Notes: generated by a model not told the origin, from the letters alone. DNA of 44,881 nt from Phycicoccus elongatus Lp2 (GCF_000367525.1 NZ_HF570956.1:3129811-3174691); one strand, 5' to 3'. Shown: positions 8,363 to 17,999, counted from the stretch's first letter. Program-made: numbers and translations.

Positions 8363-8776
8363 AACTCGGGGGACAGGAATGCGATCACCGGTCGTTCCGG
8401 GACAGTCGTTCCGGGACTTCCACGCGCGCATTCTCGAGCCGCGCGCCCTACGCACGACGAGTCTGCCGGTCGCCTCGCCCCAGCGCGCGGGATCGGCGGT
8501 GCAGTCTTCAGCCAGAGTGCCTTCTTCGCTCAGGTCCCGAACAACGACCACGGCGTCGATGCCGTTGCCAGCCGTCGACGCCTACTGTTTCCCCTGCTCG
8601 CGGTTCTGCCTTGGGGTTGTTCATACCGGTCACCTGCATTCTCATGGGAGCGCCGCCGTGGTGAACCCAAGTGGGCACCGCTCCCGTTCTCCGCATTCCT
8701 CCGCCGGTCCCTCGAATGGAATGCGGCGCTGATCGCCCGGCTTCTGTGGAACTCACCTGGGCGGCCTGTCTGGGCC
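8363..8776. other. Region without convincing genes, right part of unit A
   Basis: Open frames here have scrambled composition and no domains. A short tandem duplication, GTCGTTCCGGGAC twice, sits near 8390-8415. The segment looks like decayed or non-coding DNA between the small membrane gene and the right attachment site. Confidence 0.45.
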
Positions 8777-8980
8777 ATGAGGGCGGAGTCGCCGGTCTCC
8801 CCACGTGGCGTGGATCGGCGCCCTCGTCGCAATCCAGCTGCCAGGCAGCCCACCGTTGTCGGTGCTCTGCTTGCAGTCGCGTGGGCGCGGGGGACGACGG
8901 ACCTGGTTGACCAGATCGGTTGGTTCGCCCTCGCAGCCCTGACGTTCGCGGTAGGTCTAGGTTTCCGAGCCGAACGGTGA
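8777..8980 (+). CDS. Possible small membrane protein or gene remnant at the right end, copy A
   Basis: Residues 24-67 of this 67-codon frame form two hydrophobic segments (TVVGALLAVAWARG and WFALAALTFAVGLGF) ending FRAER, plausible for the C-terminus of a membrane protein. The first 20 residues are basic and low in character, and there is no ribosome binding site, so it may be the tail of a truncated gene. Its TGA stop lies at the start of the tRNA-like junction; the second copy uses TAA at the same place. Confidence 0.3.
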   Translation: MRAESPVSPRGVDRRPRRNPAARQPTVVGALLAVAWARGTTDLVDQIGWFALAALTFAVGLGFRAER

Positions 8981-9045
8981 AGCAGCTCCGAAGACGCGCC
9001 GAACTCATAACCCGGAGGTCGCAGGTTCAAATCCTGCCCCCGCTA
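8971..9045 (+). pseudogene. Middle junction: degenerate initiator-tRNA-like sequence
   Basis: The 75 bases align along the whole length of an actinobacterial initiator tRNA (recalled, not in the window). The anticodon loop CTCATAA is at 9004-9010 and an intact T-arm and 3' acceptor strand follow. The 5' acceptor strand CGAACGG pairs with the 3' strand at only about three of seven positions, and the anticodon stem is broken at two pairs, so a functional tRNA is unlikely. The 5' part differs from the corresponding part at 17990-18023 although the rest of the two units is identical. Confidence 0.6.
9011..9045 (+). other. Middle attachment site, tRNA 3'-end block
   Basis: This 35-base block, from CCCGGAGG to CCCCGCTA, is identical to 18024-18058, and its last 26 bases are identical to 1-26. 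It separates the two tandem units and is followed by the left-end sequence of unit B. This is expected for head-to-tail insertion at a tRNA site or for a circle junction. Confidence 0.8.
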
Positions 9046-9049
9046 CGAA

Positions 9050-9085
9050 TTTCAGGCGCGGAACCTACGGGTTCCGCGCCTGAAA
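9050..9085 (+). terminator. Perfect 16-bp UACG hairpin, copy B
   Basis: Identical to the hairpin at 31-66: 16 paired bases around TACG, four bases after the middle attachment block. Here it has no functional tRNA in front of it. It may insulate the unit from transcription entering from unit A. Confidence 0.75.
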
Positions 9086-9466
9086 GGTTTGTGGGACTTG
9101 ATCATGTGTCCACTTAGGGTCCAGAAACTCTGTCCAGGAGCCCGTCTCGGAGCTGATCCCCGAAGCGGGTACGGAGTCGCACCGTTTGTTGGACTCAACC
9201 GGTGCCGACGTTGTGTCAGCAGGAGCAAGATGGGGCTATCTCCAACGACGGTCGGATCGGATATTTCCGGGCCCGCGTCACCCGCGACGGCGAAGCGATG
9301 GTGCGCCTGGGAAGCCACTGAATTGCTCAGCCGTGTGGCGGCAATCGGGTAGCGCATGGCGAGACGCTGGCTGTCCCAAGGACCAGAGGTAGCAAACCTC
9401 CGTCGGCGGTCGGATGTTCCCGCTAGCCTGGACGCGCACCGAGACAGGCCGCGAGGGAGGGGACAC
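9086..9466. other. Non-coding left end of unit B
   Basis: Identical to 67-447. It should contain the promoter of the helicase/ATPase operon, but no clear promoter boxes are visible. Confidence 0.5.
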
Positions 9467-12400
9467 GTGAGGGAGCACCTCGCGACGCTGGGTGTCGTGT
9501 TGCGCAAGGTTATGGATCGGGAGCTTCCGTCCCTTGGTCCCGATTGGTGGCGTGAGGGTGTCCTTCTGAAGCTCTCCTACCAACAGCGCGCGACGGCCGA
9601 TGAGAACGAGTGGTCGAGCCTGGTCGACCTCGATGTTGCTGCGCTCCTGCGCGTCGTTGACGGCAACTGGGAGCTGTTGCGGAGGCGAAACATCGTCAAG
9701 TGGGAAGCTCGCAACTGGCTCAAGGAGGCGGGCAGTGCCCGCAACCGGTGGGCGCACGAGGTTCCTGGACGAGAGCCGGGCGCAGACCGGATCTACCGAG
9801 ATCTGGACACGCTCGCCCTCCTAGCCGAGGCCTTCTTGCCTGGTAGTGCTGAGGCGAAGCAGCTCGCTGACGCCCGAGCGGAGGCGCTGGCCGCTCTCGC
9901 CGCTGCGCCCGCAGCAGATGCGGCTGAGTCGGGGCCGACGACCCCAGCAGTGCCCGTTTCGGACTTCGCTCCTGGCGTGGTGGTGCGCGTGAAGGCTCGC
10001 CCCGAACTCACGGGCGTCGTCACACAAGTCGTCGAGTCGGGTTCACAGCTCCGCTTGACGGTCTTCCATGGGCAACTCACGCAGACGTATTACGAGTCGC
10101 AGGTGGAGCCGGTCGAATCAAGATCGGGCGAGCACGTGAGTGCCGAGGACCTCAAAGTGCGCCTCACTGCGGCGCACGTCCTTCACCCGTCTGTCAGCCG
10201 CCTCTACTCACTGAACAGCGGACGGATCGAGTACGAGCCGTACCAGTACCGCCCGGTCATGAAGCTCATCAACGCGGACCGCCCTCGGCTGCTGATCGCT
10301 GATGACGTCGGTGTCGGCAAGACGATCGAAGCTGGGCTCATCATCAAGGAGCTCCAGGCTCGTCAGAAGCTCGAGTCGATCCTCGTCATCTGTCCCAAGC
10401 CGCTGGTCGTCGAGGACAAATGGCGCCGCGAACTCAAGCGCTTCGACGAAGACTTCGCCCATCTGGACAGCGGGACCCTGCGCCACTGCATCGACGAGAC
10501 CCGCGCCGAAGGCCGCTGGCCGGCTCGCTACCGGAAAGCGATTCTCCCGTACTCCCTGCTCGACGAGAAGCTGCTTCTGGGGGATGACACCGGACGGCGT
10601 TCTCGGACGGGCTTGGTCTCGCTCATGCCGCCAGTCAAGTTCGATCTCGTGATCATCGACGAGGCCCACCACGTCCGCAACAGCGCCACCTGGAGCCACC
10701 GAGTTGTCAAGCACTTCCTCGACTCTGCCGAGGCTGCTGTCCTGATCTCCGCGACCCCGATCCAGACCGGCAGCGAGGACCTGCGGACGTTGCTACGCCT
10801 GCTGCGTCCCGACACCTTCGTGGACAACCAAGCCTTCGACCTGATGCGGGAGCCCAACGCCCACCTGGCGAGCGTCGAGAGCGCAATCCGCCTGGCGGGC
10901 GAGGGATGGCAGCGTGCAGCGCTCAAGGAACTTGCCGGCGCACTAGAGACGTCGTGGGGGAGCCGAGTATTCCGAGCAGACCCGCGGGCGCAGGAAGTCC
11001 GCGACCTTCTCGACCAGGACGCAGTGAGCGACCGTGACCGGGTCAAGGCCCTCCGCATTGCGCAGTCGATGAACACTTTCTCGGGCCTCATCAATCGGAC
11101 GCGGCGGCGCGACATCGGCTCCTTCACGACCCGCAAGCCGGAGACCTTCGAGGTCGACTTCACGCCTGAGCAGGGTGCGGTTCACGCCGATCTCCTCGAC
11201 CTTGCTGGCCGGATATCGACAAGCAAAGGTCATGGCCAGTCCCTCGACTTTGTCCTCTCGACCTTGCAGCGGCAGGCGGCGAGCAGCCTCAATGGTCTGG
11301 CTCCGTTCGTCGAGGACCTGTTGCAGCATAAGCTCACCGCTGAGGAACTCAGCGAGGCCGACGCCGAGGTCGAGACGCTTGAGGCGTCCGCTCTCGAAGC
11401 TTTCGTGGCGGAGATCTCTGAGATCGCGGATCGGGCGGGTGCACTCACCGAGGACCCGAAGTTGGATCGCCTTCTCAGCTATGTCGACCAGAAGCGGCAA
11501 CTGCCCAACAACAAACTCTTGCTGTTCAGCACCTTCCGTCATACGTTGCGCTACCTGCTCTCCAATCTGGAGGCCACCGGTGTTCGGGTTGGACTCGTGC
11601 ACGGCGGGGTTCCAGACGACGAGCGCCGCGAGCTGCGAGCGCGGTTTGCCAAGGACAAGGGCGAGCCGGATGCGCTCGACGTGCTGCTGTCCTCCGAGGT
11701 CGGCACCGAGGGTCTCGACTATCAGTTCTGCGATGCCCTCGTTAACTACGACCTGCCGTGGAACCCGATGCGCATCGAGCAGCGCATCGGTCGTATCGAC
11801 CGGCGTGGCCAGAAGAGCGAGACGATCGCGATCAAGAACCTCGTCGTCAGCGGTACCGTCGATGCTGTCATCTTCGACCGCTGCCTATCGCGTATCGGCG
11901 TCTTCCGTCGAGCACTCGGTGGCAGCGAGGAGATCCTCGGTGAACTCACTCGCGAGATCCGTCAGATCGGCGAGGACCTTACTCTCAGCGATGCCGAGCG
12001 AGCCCAGCGGCTGCAGCAAATTACCGACAACAAGATCGGCCGCATTCAGGAGCAAGAGGAACTCGAAGAGCGCGAAAGCGCGCTGTTCGGCCTGCCGCTC
12101 AAGAAGCTCGACGAGGAGGGTATCGAGCAGGCGGCCAGCCCGTGGCTCGCGCCCGACCAGTTGGCCCGCCTCGTAAAGCGCTACCTACTCGACCAGGGTT
12201 ACGAACGAGCGGACTCGCTCTTTGATCGTCCAATCTCGCTCCTACGACCGAGCAAGGAAGTCCGAGCCACGTTGGCGGATGATCTCCGGGCGGTCGCTCC
12301 CGAGAGCACTTCTCCATGGAGCCGCTGGTTGGCTGGCGGTGCGGAGCAGTCGCGTCGCCTCACGTTCGATCCGAGCCAAGCGGACGGCGACGACGTCGAA

Positions 12401-12979
12401 CTGCTCTCGCCGGTGCACGACTTGGTGCGCGCTTCGGCCGCCAGCCAGGCAGCGTTCGCTGCAGACTCGACTGTGGCGTTGCGAGTCGAGTCCAAGGCAG
12501 TCGCGCCTGGCCTGTACCCGGTCGCCATTCATGCCTGGACGTACCTCGGTGCGCGCGACGACTTCGAAGTCGTTGTCACGTCAGCTGAGGATGCATTGTC
12601 GGCGGACCTCGCCACACTTCTGGTTGCCGCCCAGGACTCGGCCACTTCATCCGAGCTGACTGCGCCGAGCGATCTGGAGGACCTCCACTACTTGTCGTGG
12701 ACCGACGCCCGATCGGCCCACATCGATCGGGCTCGCTCTCATGTGGAGAGCCAGTTGGCATCGTTGAAGACCACGCATCAGGCGCGGGTGGAACTCGTTG
12801 AGGACCAGATTGCGGGTGCGTCCCACGAGAACATTCGTCGGATGCGCGAATCCGAGCTTCGGTCGGTAGAGGACGACTTCTCAACTCGGAGTGAGCGGCT
12901 GGAGGCCACGATCGCTCGGAGCGACGTGACGACGACGCTGCTGTGCGCTGGCATCGTGGAGGTCGTCTATGGCCAGTGA
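9467..12979 (+). CDS. HEPN (Swt1-type)-SNF2/DEAH helicase, copy B
   Basis: The protein is identical in sequence to the helicase of unit A: 1,170 residues from the GTG with the GAGGGAGGGG site upstream, HEPN motif RNRWAH at residues 92-97, SNF2 motifs GVGKT, DEAHH and QRIGRIDRRGQ, and a charged C-terminal coiled coil. All motifs are intact, so this copy should be as functional as the first. Complete identity, including synonymous positions, means the duplication is very recent or a sequence-assembly product. It overlaps the next gene by 11 bases. Confidence 0.9.
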   Translation: MREHLATLGVVLRKVMDRELPSLGPDWWREGVLLKLSYQQRATADENEWSSLVDLDVAALLRVVDGNWELLRRRNIVKWEARNWLKEAGSARNRWAHEVPGREPGADRIYRDLDTLALLAEAFLPGSAEAKQLADARAEALAALAAAPAADAAESGPTTPAVPVSDFAPGVVVRVKARPELTGVVTQVVESGSQLRLTVFHGQLTQTYYESQVEPVESRSGEHVSAEDLKVRLTAAHVLHPSVSRLYSLNSGRIEYEPYQYRPVMKLINADRPRLLIADDVGVGKTIEAGLIIKELQARQKLESILVICPKPLVVEDKWRRELKRFDEDFAHLDSGTLRHCIDETRAEGRWPARYRKAILPYSLLDEKLLLGDDTGRRSRTGLVSLMPPVKFDLVIIDEAHHVRNSATWSHRVVKHFLDSAEAAVLISATPIQTGSEDLRTLLRLLRPDTFVDNQAFDLMREPNAHLASVESAIRLAGEGWQRAALKELAGALETSWGSRVFRADPRAQEVRDLLDQDAVSDRDRVKALRIAQSMNTFSGLINRTRRRDIGSFTTRKPETFEVDFTPEQGAVHADLLDLAGRISTSKGHGQSLDFVLSTLQRQAASSLNGLAPFVEDLLQHKLTAEELSEADAEVETLEASALEAFVAEISEIADRAGALTEDPKLDRLLSYVDQKRQLPNNKLLLFSTFRHTLRYLLSNLEATGVRVGLVHGGVPDDERRELRARFAKDKGEPDALDVLLSSEVGTEGLDYQFCDALVNYDLPWNPMRIEQRIGRIDRRGQKSETIAIKNLVVSGTVDAVIFDRCLSRIGVFRRALGGSEEILGELTREIRQIGEDLTLSDAERAQRLQQITDNKIGRIQEQEELEERESALFGLPLKKLDEEGIEQAASPWLAPDQLARLVKRYLLDQGYERADSLFDRPISLLRPSKEVRATLADDLRAVAPESTSPWSRWLAGGAEQSRRLTFDPSQADGDDVELLSPVHDLVRASAASQAAFAADSTVALRVESKAVAPGLYPVAIHAWTYLGARDDFEVVVTSAEDALSADLATLLVAAQDSATSSELTAPSDLEDLHYLSWTDARSAHIDRARSHVESQLASLKTTHQARVELVEDQIAGASHENIRRMRESELRSVEDDFSTRSERLEATIARSDVTTTLLCAGIVEVVYGQ

Positions 12980-15900
12980 GCTGACGTTCGACGGCATCGC
13001 GGACGATGGACGCGCCATCGTGGAGGCGCACAAGCAGAAGCGGGGATTCGAGGAGGGCATCCGGCGCCTGCTATCGGAGCTTTATCCGGACAACGCCCAC
13101 TTCATCTACGAGCTCCTGCAGAACGCTGAGGATGCAAAGGCATCGGTAGTTGAGTTCGAGCTCCGCGCCGATGGCTTGGAGGCGCGGCACAACGGCTCTC
13201 GTTCCTTCTCGCTGGAGGATATCGACTCGATTGCCAACATTGGCTACTCGACGAAGAAGGATGACGAAACCCAGATCGGCAAGTTCGGCGTTGGCTTCAA
13301 GGCGGTGTACTCCTACACCACCCGCCCGGAGATCCGGTCGGGTGAGTTTTCCTTCGCGATCTCCGATCTCTTCGTGCCAGAACGTATCGAGGGCCGCGCT
13401 CTCGATGGCTGGACAACATTTCTCTTCCCGTTCGATCGCAGCGACAAGCCTCCCGAGACAGCGGGTGCCGAGGTCGAGCGGGGCCTCCGCGAGCTGGATG
13501 AGAAGACCCTGCTGTTCCTCAGCAATATCCGCGAGATCACCTACGAGCTGCCGGGTGGGGATATCGGATTCTTCAAGCGGACAGACGTCGACGATGTCAC
13601 GATCCGCGTAGAGGCATCCCAAGGCGAGGACTTCGTTGAGTCGAACTGGCTCCGGCTAGTTGGCCCGGCCAGCACAGAGCACAAGGGACAGCATCCCTTA
13701 ACGGTCGCTGCTGCGTTCAAGCTGGAGCACAAAGAGCCCGGCCGGGGCCGCTCCGCTACTAAGGCCGGCACGCGTGCCGGCGCGCCGCTTGCCATCGTGC
13801 CGCTTCCAGTTGGTGACGTCTCGATCTACTTCCCGGCGGACAAGGAGACTTCCAATCTCAGGTTCCACATCCACGCGCCCTTCGCCTCGACTGTTGCACG
13901 AGACTCGGTGCGGGACACCTCCGAGAACGTCCAGCTCGTCGCTGACATCGGTGACTTGATTGTCCGTAACCTCAAGGGTTTCCGCGACCGTGGCCTGATC
14001 GACGACGGCTTCCTTGCTGCGCTGCCGAACGCCGAGGACAACCTGAAGCCGATGTATGGCCAGGTGCGAAGTGCGATCCTGGCGGCCTTCAACGAGCATG
14101 AGCTGACACCCGTGCGCGGTGGCGGATTTGGTGCCGCGCGAGAGCTGGTCTCCAGTCCCGGCGAGATCCGGCGACTCCTTCGCGAGCCCGATCTGGCAGT
14201 GCTGTTTGCTCTTACCAGCGTTGTGACGATGGGCGCGCCGCGATGGATCGCGGATCGCACCGGCCGCGCCGGCAAGTTTCTGGAGAGCCTGGAACCAATG
14301 GATTTCGGCTGGAGCGAGCTCACGGGCGCCTTCGGAGTCATGCAGCAGCGGACGGTCCCCAGCGACGTCGGGGGTCGGCTGGTCTATGGACCGCAGCCGG
14401 GCCAGCTGGCTGTGTTTGACGAGTGGATCACGACCAAGTCCGACGCGGAGCTGGTCGATATGTACCAGTTGCTCGGGATGGGTCGGATGACCCATCGGAT
14501 GTCCTGGTCCGTCAAGCTCGGGTCAATCCCCATGATCCGGATCCGACGGCGGGGGAAGGCAGAGCACGTGCGGGGCGGCAGTGGCGACGTCTTTCTGCCC
14601 GCCAGCCGCAGCGACACCGTTCAGTCCCGCGTCCCGGTCGACCTGGCGTACTTCGACGACGAGGACGATGAGCGCGCGAACAATCTGAGGTCGTTCTACA
14701 ACGCGGCCGGCGTTGCCCGATGGAACGAGAAGGCGCGGATTGCAGCGAAGCTCAAAGAGTACGGGTCGGGTGCTCGCGCCGTTCCTGACAATGACACGGA
14801 GGTGGCACGGCATCTGGAGGACATCCGTGGCTTCGCGCGCTTCGCCGCTGGAAACGAGAGCGTCGCGCGCGAGACCTTCGGGAACGTTCCATTCTTGCTC
14901 ACGCAGGATCCTTGGGGTGCGCTGCGCTGGGTTGAGCCGAGTGACACTTACCTCGATGTGCCGTTCGTGACGACCGGACTCTCGGCGCTCTACCCCTGGA
15001 ACCTCGTCACGGACGGCGATGACGAGTACGAAGTGTGGTGGGACGAACCCGAGAAGCATGCCCCCGCAGGCATTTACCTGAATGTTGAGGGCATCGAGGA
15101 CTTTCTGCGCGCGGTCGGCTCTGGTGACGGGATCGACATCGCGCCGGCGGACGTCTTCGCAAACCCGAAGCTCAAGACGGAGTACTGGGTCAACAACCGG
15201 CACAGCGCGTATACTGTGACCCGCGACTGGCAAGTCGACGGGCTGTCAGAGATCGTCGCAACCGGTGACCCCACCCTGCTCCAGACCCTCTGGGACACCA
15301 TCGTCGACTCCGACCAGACTTTTGCGACGGCGATCTACCAAGCAAATCGAAGCGCCGGGCGTCATCCGTTCGAATCGCAATTGGCGCAGCAACTGACCAG
15401 GATCCCCTGGATCCTTGATCGCGAGGGCGAGCTCAAGCTCCCACAGCAGATCTCGCTGGCAGAGCTCCGAGACGGGTGGAAACATCCACCAAGCAACTCC
15501 CTTGTGCTCAAGCTCGGTTTCGGTGCTGAGGCCGCGCAGTTCGAGCAGATCGAGGCAGACAAGCCCTTCCATGCAGAGCAGCTCGGCATCGAGGTCGAGG
15601 ACGCCGAACTCCTAAAGGAGGCACACGCCGCTGGCATTACGTCAGATGACTTGCGGGAGTTCATCGCTCAGCGGCGCAGCCTAGAAGCCTACCCGAATGG
15701 GGCCTCGGATGACCCCGATCGGCGTTCTGCGATGGCCGCCCACGATGCAGATTCGGCGCCGATCCACACGACCGAGATCCGCGATCGCAGCGTCGTGGTC
15801 GGTCAGGGTCCCTCGGCTGAGGAGGCGAAGACCTACCTGCGGGGGCTCTACACCAACGCCGACGGGAACATGCATTGCCAAGCCTGTCACTTCGTCCTGC

Positions 15901-16208
15901 CCTTCAAGATCAAGGGCGAGTGGTACTTCGAGGCGATCCAGTTCGTCGGCAGTCGCAACCGAACTCATCGCCAGAACGCCTTGGCCCTGTGCCCGCTCTG
16001 CGCGGCGAAGTATCGGTACAAGCGCGAGACCACCGACGGAGCGATGCTGAACGCGCTTTCGGCGCTGGAGATCGAGGCTGGTGCGGGACGGATCGAACTC
16101 TCCGTCCTTGTGAACGGCGAGGTAGTTCGACTTTGGTTCACCGGAAAGCACGCTCTTGACTTGCAGGCCGCGATGGCTGTCGCTGGCGAAGTTCGGGGCG
16201 AAAGCTGA
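12969..16208 (+). CDS. Sacsin-like GHKL ATPase with C-terminal zinc finger, copy B
   Basis: This is an identical second copy of the 1,079-residue ATPase, with the same N-box (ELLQNAEDA), glycine-rich motif (GKFGVGFKAVY) and C-terminal CxxC/CxxC pair with missing catalytic histidines. It is translationally coupled to the helicase through the 11-base overlap. Nothing in this copy suggests decay or divergence. Confidence 0.9.
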   Translation: MASELTFDGIADDGRAIVEAHKQKRGFEEGIRRLLSELYPDNAHFIYELLQNAEDAKASVVEFELRADGLEARHNGSRSFSLEDIDSIANIGYSTKKDDETQIGKFGVGFKAVYSYTTRPEIRSGEFSFAISDLFVPERIEGRALDGWTTFLFPFDRSDKPPETAGAEVERGLRELDEKTLLFLSNIREITYELPGGDIGFFKRTDVDDVTIRVEASQGEDFVESNWLRLVGPASTEHKGQHPLTVAAAFKLEHKEPGRGRSATKAGTRAGAPLAIVPLPVGDVSIYFPADKETSNLRFHIHAPFASTVARDSVRDTSENVQLVADIGDLIVRNLKGFRDRGLIDDGFLAALPNAEDNLKPMYGQVRSAILAAFNEHELTPVRGGGFGAARELVSSPGEIRRLLREPDLAVLFALTSVVTMGAPRWIADRTGRAGKFLESLEPMDFGWSELTGAFGVMQQRTVPSDVGGRLVYGPQPGQLAVFDEWITTKSDAELVDMYQLLGMGRMTHRMSWSVKLGSIPMIRIRRRGKAEHVRGGSGDVFLPASRSDTVQSRVPVDLAYFDDEDDERANNLRSFYNAAGVARWNEKARIAAKLKEYGSGARAVPDNDTEVARHLEDIRGFARFAAGNESVARETFGNVPFLLTQDPWGALRWVEPSDTYLDVPFVTTGLSALYPWNLVTDGDDEYEVWWDEPEKHAPAGIYLNVEGIEDFLRAVGSGDGIDIAPADVFANPKLKTEYWVNNRHSAYTVTRDWQVDGLSEIVATGDPTLLQTLWDTIVDSDQTFATAIYQANRSAGRHPFESQLAQQLTRIPWILDREGELKLPQQISLAELRDGWKHPPSNSLVLKLGFGAEAAQFEQIEADKPFHAEQLGIEVEDAELLKEAHAAGITSDDLREFIAQRRSLEAYPNGASDDPDRRSAMAAHDADSAPIHTTEIRDRSVVVGQGPSAEEAKTYLRGLYTNADGNMHCQACHFVLPFKIKGEWYFEAIQFVGSRNRTHRQNALALCPLCAAKYRYKRETTDGAMLNALSALEIEAGAGRIELSVLVNGEVVRLWFTGKHALDLQAAMAVAGEVRGES

Positions 16209-16283
16209 GCGGCCATGGCTCGCGGTAGTCCGTATCACCCAAGGGTGAGCGACTGGCTGACTCGGAGAAGACGGATAGCGGGA

Positions 16284-16523
16284 GGGTCAAGCCCGCTGGG
16301 GTGGTGTACGAGGTGATTCCTCGTTGTGAGGTTAGGCGCTGAGGGCGCTGGTGATGGTCAGTGGGTCCTCCTGGTCGGCGGGGGCGTTCTTCTTCTCCAG
16401 GGCGTGGCGGCACTCCTTGGGGACTTCGAGGCCGAGGTAGCGGCGTTGTTCGGTCCAGTCGTCGTGCTGCTCGGCGAGGACGGCACCGACGAGCCGGACG
16501 AGGGCCTCGCGGTTGGGGAACAG
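16284..16523 (-). mobile_element. 3' remnant of an IS256-family insertion sequence, copy B
   Basis: Same fragment as in unit A (transposase C-terminus plus terminal sequence). It is shared by both units, so the insertion came before the duplication and is not its cause. Confidence 0.7.
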
Positions 16524-17036
16524 CCACGGCACCCACCGCCAGATCCGTCCGGGCGGGTGGCCTTCGGGAAACACCAGGAGCAGGGCGAACAGTCCGGCGA
16601 GGTTCACCGGCCACAGCCCGACCGCGACCGGTCCGACCAAGGACGCCGCCCCCGCCCCTGCGGCACCGTCGGCCACGTGCTCGGCCGTCATGCTTACCGC
16701 CACCGCGGCGCCGCACCACGCGAGCGCCGGACCGACCGGAGAGTCGGTGCGCCGCAAGACGATCAACCAGCCGAGCACCACCGCGCCCAGCAACGTCAGA
16801 GCGGGCAGCACCGCGTCTTGTGACGGACTCAACGCCACCGCCGCGCCCGTGACCAAGGTCGCCACGGCTGTGAGCCGACGGCGACCCTGGGAGACATGCC
16901 TCCATCGTCGCACCGGCGGCGTCGCCGGGAACTCCGTACTGGCACCTACGTCGAATCCCCATCGACTATCAGGCCCTGCGCCCATGTGTCTGCCGAGCAG
17001 CCACATGACGCTGGAAGACATCAGCCGTCTGCTCAC
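16332..17036 (-). CDS. Chimeric membrane protein with IS256 tail, copy B
   Basis: Identical to the copy in unit A: a membrane segment resembling the N-terminus of a sensor protein, joined in frame to about 63 residues of IS256 transposase C-terminus. The start is uncertain and it may be a pseudogene. Confidence 0.5.
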   Translation of the reverse strand: MSRRLMSSSVMWLLGRHMGAGPDSRWGFDVGASTEFPATPPVRRWRHVSQGRRRLTAVATLVTGAAVALSPSQDAVLPALTLLGAVVLGWLIVLRRTDSPVGPALAWCGAAVAVSMTAEHVADGAAGAGAASLVGPVAVGLWPVNLAGLFALLLVFPEGHPPGRIWRWVPWLFPNREALVRLVGAVLAEQHDDWTEQRRYLGLEVPKECRHALEKKNAPADQEDPLTITSALSA

Positions 17037-17060
17037 CCGAGCCTGAGTTCAAGGGGTCCC

Positions 17061-17381
17061 ATGAACGTCATCTACACCGTGTTGCTCGCCTTCGCGATCG
17101 GCTATTTCGTCAAGAACCGAGGCGTGGCAAGCGCCCTCTACCTGGCCGGCGGCGCCCTCGTCTTCGCGTTCCAGTCGGTCACCCTGCTCATCGAATGGGC
17201 CAGCGGAAAGAACACCAAGGCATTCGGCGACTTCCCGGACTACACGGCCTCGAACGTGTGGGGCTACGGCGTCGTCAACCTCATCATCACCATCATCGGC
17301 ATCGGTCTGGTCCAACTCGGCGTCTGGGTTTCCCACAAACAGGCCGCGAAGAAGGGCGTGGTCCAAGTACCACGAGGGTGA
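17061..17381 (+). CDS. Small membrane protein of 106 residues, unknown function, copy B
   Basis: Identical to the unit A protein: three hydrophobic segments and a basic tail, AAGGGG ribosome binding site. No recognised family. Confidence 0.6.
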   Translation: MNVIYTVLLAFAIGYFVKNRGVASALYLAGGALVFAFQSVTLLIEWASGKNTKAFGDFPDYTASNVWGYGVVNLIITIIGIGLVQLGVWVSHKQAAKKGVVQVPRG

Positions 17382-17795
17382 AACTCGGGGGACAGGAATG
17401 CGATCACCGGTCGTTCCGGGACAGTCGTTCCGGGACTTCCACGCGCGCATTCTCGAGCCGCGCGCCCTACGCACGACGAGTCTGCCGGTCGCCTCGCCCC
17501 AGCGCGCGGGATCGGCGGTGCAGTCTTCAGCCAGAGTGCCTTCTTCGCTCAGGTCCCGAACAACGACCACGGCGTCGATGCCGTTGCCAGCCGTCGACGC
17601 CTACTGTTTCCCCTGCTCGCGGTTCTGCCTTGGGGTTGTTCATACCGGTCACCTGCATTCTCATGGGAGCGCCGCCGTGGTGAACCCAAGTGGGCACCGC
17701 TCCCGTTCTCCGCATTCCTCCGCCGGTCCCTCGAATGGAATGCGGCGCTGATCGCCCGGCTTCTGTGGAACTCACCTGGGCGGCCTGTCTGGGCC
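17382..17795. other. Region without convincing genes, right part of unit B
   Basis: Same sequence as 8363-8776, including the short GTCGTTCCGGGAC tandem repeat. No domain-bearing frame is visible on either strand. Confidence 0.45.
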
Positions 17796-17999
17796 ATGAG
17801 GGCGGAGTCGCCGGTCTCCCCACGTGGCGTGGATCGGCGCCCTCGTCGCAATCCAGCTGCCAGGCAGCCCACCGTTGTCGGTGCTCTGCTTGCAGTCGCG
17901 TGGGCGCGGGGGACGACGGACCTGGTTGACCAGATCGGTTGGTTCGCCCTCGCAGCCCTGACGTTCGCGGTAGGTCTAGGTTTCCGAGCCGAACGGTAA
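17796..17999 (+). CDS. Possible small membrane protein or gene remnant, copy B
   Basis: Same 67 residues as in unit A, ending at TAA instead of TGA because the junction sequence differs from here on. There is no ribosome binding site and the call is weak. Confidence 0.3.
   Translation: MRAESPVSPRGVDRRPRRNPAARQPTVVGALLAVAWARGTTDLVDQIGWFALAALTFAVGLGFRAER

Larger units (their letters stand above)
1..9019 (+). repeat. Tandem unit A of a 9,019-bp tRNA-linked element
   Basis: This is the first of two direct copies. Every position from 1 to about 8978 reappears 9,019 bases downstream, and translations in several overlapping frames on both strands are identical, so the nucleotide sequences are essentially identical too. 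The unit runs from tRNA 3'-end block to tRNA 3'-end block. It holds a left-end hairpin, a HEPN-SNF2 helicase, a sacsin-like ATPase, an IS256 remnant fused to a membrane segment, a small membrane protein and a right end without convincing genes. No tyrosine or serine recombinase, excisionase or replication gene was found. Because the window opens inside the repeat, more copies could lie upstream. Confidence 0.9.

Noticed and set aside
8379-8732. 117-codon open frame in the right part of the unit
   Set aside because: No domain, serine/arginine-rich shadow-like composition and no ribosome binding site.
8971-9045. A functional second initiator tRNA gene
   Set aside because: The 5' acceptor strand pairs with the 3' strand at only about three of seven positions, and the anticodon stem is broken.
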